A stretch of DNA of 64,000 nucleotides. Origin: Toxorhynchites rutilus septentrionalis (taxonomy: Eukaryota > Arthropoda > Insecta > Diptera > Culicidae). The position numbers and the translations under genes are program-made. Shown piece after piece: positions 58,921 to 64,000 of this stretch; position 1 is the stretch's first letter; each line of letters opens with the position of its first letter. The stretch spans positions 76,239,935 to 76,303,934 of the forward strand of contig NC_073744.1 of assembly GCF_029784135.1 (NCBI RefSeq). Direction: 5' to 3'. The notes below the pieces were generated by a model. It did not search any database. It had not been told where the DNA came from and saw nothing but the letters and a program-made list of their open reading frames with translations.

Positions 58921-59574
58921 TGTAATTTGCGTACAGTTTCAATGAAAACCATACATTTCGCCACGAAAGCCTTGACCCCGAAATACGCTGCGATTCAACT
59001 CGTCAGTTCTACTTCCACAGCAAGGTAATCGCGTGAGTGAACCATGTCAACTAACACATCTGACAGCCAGCACACTCCGCTTTCTTCATTATCCGGAAAA
59101 AACGTAAATTGTAATAAAAAACGTTCCGTCAAGATGTTCATGTAAACAGACTAGACCATTTTATTACACCTTTCGGGTCTAAAAATAACATACATCGCGG
59201 CGTTCAAAATTACGAAGTTGCGTGATACACCCTCATTTGGTTACATGTGTTTACTATGCAACGATTTCATGTATATACTATCAAAGCATATTTTAAGAGT
59301 TTTACTACTGGTTAAGATAAACAAAATCTCGGTTGCAATAGTGGAGGGTGACGTGCACTTGATATGATATGTTGGAGGATGTTTGTTTATTTTTGAACTG
59401 GCCGAACTCAATCGTGTTCAATTGCAGTTCTTGATTTACGTGCTTACGCTTTATAATGTCAAAAATTGCTTTTTGCTTGAAATCCATGCATCAATGTCCT
59501 TCAAATGTCAAGTAACGTTAGTGCACCTTTTTTATATAATATTGTACATAAAAATGACATTTTCTTATAACCTA
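58921..59574. other. Hand upstream region
   Basis: Expected 5-prime UTR and promoter of Hand. No TATA box or other gene recognised. Confidence 0.35.
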
Positions 59575-59645
59575 GCATCGGTGGTTCAGTGGTAGAATGC
59601 TCGCCTGCCACGCGGGCGGCCCGGGTTCGATTCCCGGCCGATGCA
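59575..59645 (+). tRNA. tRNA-Gly (GCC)
   Basis: 71 nt. Acceptor GCATCGG pairs with CCGATGC; A box TGGTTCAGTGG; anticodon GCC at 59607-59609; B box GGTTCGATTCC. Discriminator A; T7 run follows directly. Confidence 0.96.
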
Positions 59646-59928
59646 ATTGATTTTTTTCTTTAATTTTTTTATGATTTTATCTATTAACCAGGATTAGGCG
59701 ATCTTGGATCGATTTTCAGAGGATCGATCTTTTCCATTTCGATTTCTGATTTTTTGGATCGATTCTTTGTATCCGAAAAAGTCGAAAAGATCGATCTTTT
59801 TCTTGCGATCTTAGAGTTTTTTTTCAATGTACATCGATTTCAATCTCACCACCTGACAAATTTTATGAACATAATCTTTCATAATCTTTCATCGATCTTT
59901 TTCTTGCGATCTTTTCGATCTTAGAGTT

Positions 59929-61462
59929 TTGACGTAGGATTACGTCTTTCGGGAACATATTGGGGTACAAATTGAAAATCGAGCGCACCGTGAAAATTGT
60001 CCAATTTCAAATGCTTATTGCTCAGTCATTTAATGATGGATTAATGAGATTTTTGCGTCAATCAATTTCGGCACTCCATAACAATTTTTTACATTAAATA
60101 AAATAGTATATGTCATGAAACTAACTATCGAACAATTGAAAAATCTCAACCCTTATCTTAACGGAAATACCTACTTCTGATTGGTCGAAATCTACGACAC
60201 ATGCGGCGAGTCCCTAACAGAGACATCAAAACCAAGCTGCCTGGGGGAAATCGGAATTGCAAACGCATGAAAGTAGGGGGAGCTTTTGATCCCATCGAAA
60301 TGTGTTCCCTTACAGAGACATTAAAACCAAGCTGCCTGGGGGAAATCGATATTGCAGATACATGAAAGTAGGGGGAACTTTTTTCCCACTGACATGTATT
60401 CCCTAACAGAGATTTCAAGTCCAAGGTGTCTGAGGGTAATCAGCATGTAAATACCCTCGTGGCCGATAGTTTAACTAACGACGCGCACAAATGGATAGTG
60501 CTCATTGTAACTAGTGTGGGCATCGCTGATTGCATACGTGCTGGCGAATAAGTTGGGAGCGATGAACGAGTGTTTTTTTTTGTTATTTTCGTTCCAATAA
60601 GAATATTTCGATGGGTTGATTGATGAATGATGTTTCAATGAACTGAATAGAACTTATGCTTGATAGAATTAAATAAAATTTGAATTTGTAATTTTTATGT
60701 TGGTTGCTTCGCGAAATTTCATATCAATGACCGATCATGTATTGTAAAATTTTTAGCACAACTGTAAGAGTAAAATTGTATATGGTAACTATTGTGTTAA
60801 AATGACTTGAAATATGAAACGATTTTTTTTTCTCCCAAGGAAAGTTCATGCGACGAGCAAAATTGGAAAAATGAAGGAATATTCGAAAAAGTGATTTCAC
60901 ATATGCTCTACATATCGTATTGGGTGCTGTTAGCCTAATTGAAATTTGCATTGAGGCAAGTAGCATCGTGTTCCGTTGGGTTTAAAGCGAAAAGGAAATG
61001 GGTTGTATAAACACTCAGAAAATTAAAAAAAAAATAAATGAAATTACCTTTTCCATTTCAAATATATTTTCTCTATACTAAAGTAACTCTTCATTTCTGG
61101 TGAGAAAACTTGTGTTCGATAATGATAATTATCTTATATTACATTGATGAGCTTTTTTTTTCTTAATTCCATCTATACATAACATAGGAGCCATCTCGTC
61201 CAGGACCACAGAGGGCGGCTTTAGTACGTGATACGCACCATCTAATGACTAATCACCATCTTTTTAGCATTATCACTCGGTTATGGACACTGGTGGAGTG
61301 AACAAACAATACCTAACAACCAGATAAAACGGACCCAAATCATTATCGAAGAGTTTAACAATGTAATTCTTCAAACATATCAAAAATCAGCATGCAGCAG
61401 ATAGCCTAACGGAATCCTACGTCAACTATGCGGTCGTGTCTTGGACACAACCCTCCTGTGAC
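59929..61462 (+). mobile_element. GACGTAG-palindrome element with both ends defined by an unfilled site
   Basis: Left end TTGACGTAGGATTACGTC; three ~95-bp units from 60205; right end GAATCCTACGTCAACTATGC, hairpin GGTCGTGTC-TTG-GACACAACC (61432-61452), CCTCCTGTGAC. The host F sequence TTAGAG-T8-CAATGT is uninterrupted at 59811-59830; at the insertion it is split within its T-run (59930 / 61463). About 900 bp of unrelated DNA (60440-61340) lies inside. Confidence 0.75.
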
Positions 61463-61796
61463 TTTTTTTTTCAATGTACATCGATTTCAATCTCACCACC
61501 TGACAAATTTTATGAACATAATATCAACATTTGGATAGCTTTCGAGGATTTCAAATTTGTGATAGTGAATAGGATTGAGCTATCTAAGATCGATATTTAG
61601 AAGATCGGTCTTTTTCTTTCCAATTTACGATTTTTCGGATTGATTCTTCCTACTCCAAATTAAATTGCGAAAATCGATCTTTTCTTTGCTATTTTTCCAA
61701 TCTTTTTGACCGTAGAAAATTTTTTGGAAATTTGTTTTTTTGTGAACATTGATTCTCACCAAAATCCACAAATTTCATAAACTTCATAAATTCGTT

Positions 61797-62863
61797 TGTA
61801 TTGATTAAATTCTTGATTGAATGAAACAGTTTCCAAATTCAATTGAGTTCAATATATTTGCTCTGTGAGTGAAAAAAATGAACAAATGCCGTGTAAAGTC
61901 AATTCATTTATTGTGATTGATTGTTCTTCGTTACAAGTAAATTTAATTACGGACCTTTTACGTTTGGTATGATGACTAGAACAAAATATATGTACGGAAG
62001 AATTATCAAACGTTTGATGAACCAGCCTAAGGCTGAAAATCTTTCCAATAAAGACAACAAAAAAATTATCAAACGATTATTTTATTTTACATTTTCCTCT
62101 GAAGTTTACATCCCAAAAGTGTACATACTTCTCGAATCTCGAATTTGCTTGAAACTGGGAAGTTCATTCGCTTCTAGTGTCTGCACGATTTTCCCAGGTT
62201 CCTAAGTTTAGAAGATCATGTTAGGACAGACATATTCCACTCTGCACAAAGGCAAGAGAGGACAAAAGGCACCTAGAACAAAATATATGTACGGACAAAA
62301 GGCACCTTGGTTTAGAAATCTCTATTAGGGAACACATTTCGGTGGGAACAAAAGCTCCCCCTACTTTCGTGTGTTCTTCTTCTTCTTTTTGGCTTTAAGA
62401 GGGTTTAAAATTTACAGTTCACTCGCCTCCAAGCCCTTTCGTGTGTTTGCAATGCCGATTTCGCTTGGTTTTAAAGTCTGTGTTAGGGAACATTTTTCGA
62501 TGAGAACAAAAGTCCCCCTACTTTCATGTATTTACAATGCCGATTTCCCCAAGGCTGCTTGGTTTTGATGGCTGTGTTAGGGAAAACGTAAATCTAGCCA
62601 ATCAAAACGATGCAGTTAGGGCGTTTAGATAACGCCTAATATTTTACAGTTATTCAATTGTTTTCTAATGAAAAACAACATTTTGTTAGTTGCGATAGAT
62701 GCGTAGAAATATTCCCTCTCAAGTGATGCAAACATCTCTCCTATCCAGTACGAAATGTTCCAGCTATAAGCATTCGAAATCTTTCATTTTTTCCTGCATG
62801 TTCTGTGTTGTTTAGGTTTTCATTTTACCCTCCATATGTTCCGGTTAGACGTAGTCCCACGTC
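61797..62863 (+). mobile_element. Variant A element, right part with tandem units
   Basis: GAATTCAACATATTTGCTSY-type block (61840-61870), unit fragments with TTAGGGAACACATTTCGGTG (62327) and CCGATTTCCCCAAGGC (62541), CTAGCCAATCAAAACGATGC, and right end GACGTAGTCCCACGTC at 62848-62863. Confidence 0.6.
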
Positions 62864-63152
62864 AAAAGTAAATATTCACATTGGCATTCGATTTTTCAAA
62901 GATCCCTGCGCCGTTTAGAAAATTGATCCATCAAGATCGATCTTTTTCTAAAGATCGCCCAATCCTACTATTAACACGTTGAGCCCCGAACTGTTTTTGC
63001 TACGCCTTTCATTCAATCTGCATCAAAAGCATTTCAACAATATCAGTGTCGGTTCCCGCTCCCATAGATATTTATAAATGGAAAATAGTCAGATATTCGT
63101 CTAAAAAGTCAGTCACATATCGTAAAACATCCGAAAACACAACGTTTTTATT

Positions 63153-63925
63153 ATAGGGTAAAGTAGGTAAAGACGGACACTGCTGGTAAGATGGACACTT
63201 TTAATATTTCATTAACAAAAATTTTTTGAAATATTTTAGTTATGCAAATACTTTCAATAAAGTGTATCAATACTTTCGAGACACACTGTTGATTTCCAGC
63301 GAGTGAACTGTCAAGAAGCTTGTAAACAAAACAAAAATTATCTTCGCGGGTGCACCATTCGATGTAATTTTTACTCCGTAGAAAATAGCGAAAAGTTCGT
63401 GATTTTTTGTGTTCCTCCAACGGGTAAGTGTTTATTTAGTTCATCATTTACTATCCTGTGATAAATCAGAGGTTTTTCAACGCTTATAGGAAGAGCTACG
63501 GTCATTCAGAACAAAAGCTGCCAGTTCGGGCAAGACGGACACATTAAGGTAAGGAAAGACGGACACTAGTATTTTCCTAGGGTATTTAACAAAACTTTTT
63601 GGTTTTACTATAAAGAGGCCTACAAATTACAAGCGCAAGAGTAACCGGCAGTCATGGACCGCTCAGCAGTTGGAACAAGCCATTAAGGCTGTAAAAAGTG
63701 GATCGCCGGTGAAGACAACAGCAAGAAGTTACGCAATTCCAAGATCCACACTGATTCGCCACCTCACAAGTCCAACTGTATCAACTCGGCTAGGACCTCT
63801 TGATTCCTTATTCAATCCTGAACAAGAAGAGGAGCTGGTACAACATCTGTTGGATTTGGAAAAGAGGTTCTATGGAATAACGATGACTAATGTTCGAAAG
63901 CTTGCTTTTGATCTGGCCGAAAAAA
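63153..63925 (+). mobile_element. Pogo-type element, 5-prime part
   Basis: Opens with GGGTAAAGTAGGTAAAGACG and has GACGGACAC / GATGGACAC repeated at about 63174, 63190, 63533 and 63561, likely terminal or subterminal binding sites. It carries the DNA-binding part of a pogo-type transposase and is broken by an inserted GACGTAG element. Confidence 0.6.
63613..63925 (+). pseudogene. Pogo/Tigger-type transposase N-terminus, truncated
   Basis: Frame KRPTNYKRKSNRQSWTAQQL, EQAIKAVKSGSPVKTTARSY and IPRSTLIRHL is the pipsqueak-type helix-turn-helix; NPEQEEELVQHLLDLEKRF and TNVRKLAFDLAEK begin the second, CENP-B-like part. The expected start codon reads ATA (63610) rather than ATG. The frame leaves the family at about 63925 and ends at a TAG at 63961-63963 inside the insert. 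The catalytic domain is absent. Confidence 0.75.
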
Positions 63926-64000
63926 AGTCACAGGAGGGTTGTGTCCAAGACACGACCGCATAGTTGACGTAGGATTCCGTTAGGCTATCTGCTGCATGCT
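63926..64000 (-). mobile_element. GACGTAG-palindrome element, variant C end, cut by window edge
   Basis: After an A-run comes GTCACAGGAG, hairpin GGTTGTGTC-CAA-GACACGACC (63937-63957), GCATAGT, TGACGTAGGATTCCG. Reverse complement of 61390-61462. Confidence 0.8.

Larger units (their letters stand above)
59690..62966 (+). repeat. Composite GATCGATCTT repeat (family F) with nested elements
   Basis: Left end AGGATTAGGCGATCTT (59690) and right end AAGATCGCCCAATCCT (62951-62966) are inverted. F sequence is seen at 59690-59930, 61464-61800 and 62920-62966; between lie a full A/C element and further A-type copies. A second left end, AGGATTGAGCTATCT at 61571, shows that two F copies may be merged. 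Confidence 0.6.

Noticed and set aside
1..64000. Integrated RNA-virus sequence (often found in Aedes)
   Set aside because: No frame with polymerase, glycoprotein or nucleoprotein motifs of flaviviruses or rhabdoviruses noticed.

Overview
The window looks like nuclear DNA of an aedine (culicine) mosquito. The evidence is internal: an insect-type Hand gene with long introns, an HSDL2 gene with short insect introns, single-copy tRNA genes, and gene-poor DNA crowded with decayed Harbinger, mariner, Tc1, hAT and pogo elements, I/Jockey-type LINEs, one LTR element and many MITEs. The species is an inference.

Three host protein genes are supported, all on the minus strand. (1) A first coding exon of an unrecognised protein lies at 4289-4472. 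(2) A complete HSDL2 gene lies at 20406-22225: four exons, 415 codons, an SDR domain plus an SCP2 domain, ending in the peroxisomal signal SKL. (3) A complete Hand bHLH factor lies at 43862-58920. Its five coding exons (241 codons) were assembled from matching splice phases. Its introns hold two tRNA genes, a mariner relic and a large foldback. Five tRNA genes are present: Trp-CCA twice, elongator Met-CAT twice, Gly-GCC once.

Layout. 0-8 kb: Harbinger relic, orphan exon, foldback MITE. 7.8-13.8 kb: a LINE ORF2 split by a 3.9 kb LTR element with indistinguishable LTRs; removing the insert and one target repeat restores the LINE reading frame. 14-20 kb: LINE, Tc1 and mariner debris and MITEs. 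20-22 kb: HSDL2. 22.8-30 kb: palindrome-ended elements holding histone-derived pieces (two H2A pseudogenes, histone 3-prime stem-loops, TATA-Inr promoters). 30-40 kb: CCACGTGG repeats, tRNAs, a hAT element, a further palindrome-ended element. 40-43.4 kb: an endonuclease-to-RNase H LINE lacking its RT core. 43.8-59 kb: Hand. 59.6-64 kb: nested repeats and a pogo-type transposase broken by the window-end element.

The most interesting signal is a superfamily of non-autonomous elements. They begin with TTGACGTAGGAYTACGTC, often carry ~96 bp tandem repeats, and end with a second partial palindrome, seven bases, a 9-bp hairpin and about a dozen more bases next to a T-run. The two hairpin variants differ by compensatory changes, and several elements carry decayed replication-dependent histone gene parts. 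The architecture resembles Helentron-associated elements (HINEs); that class assignment is inference.
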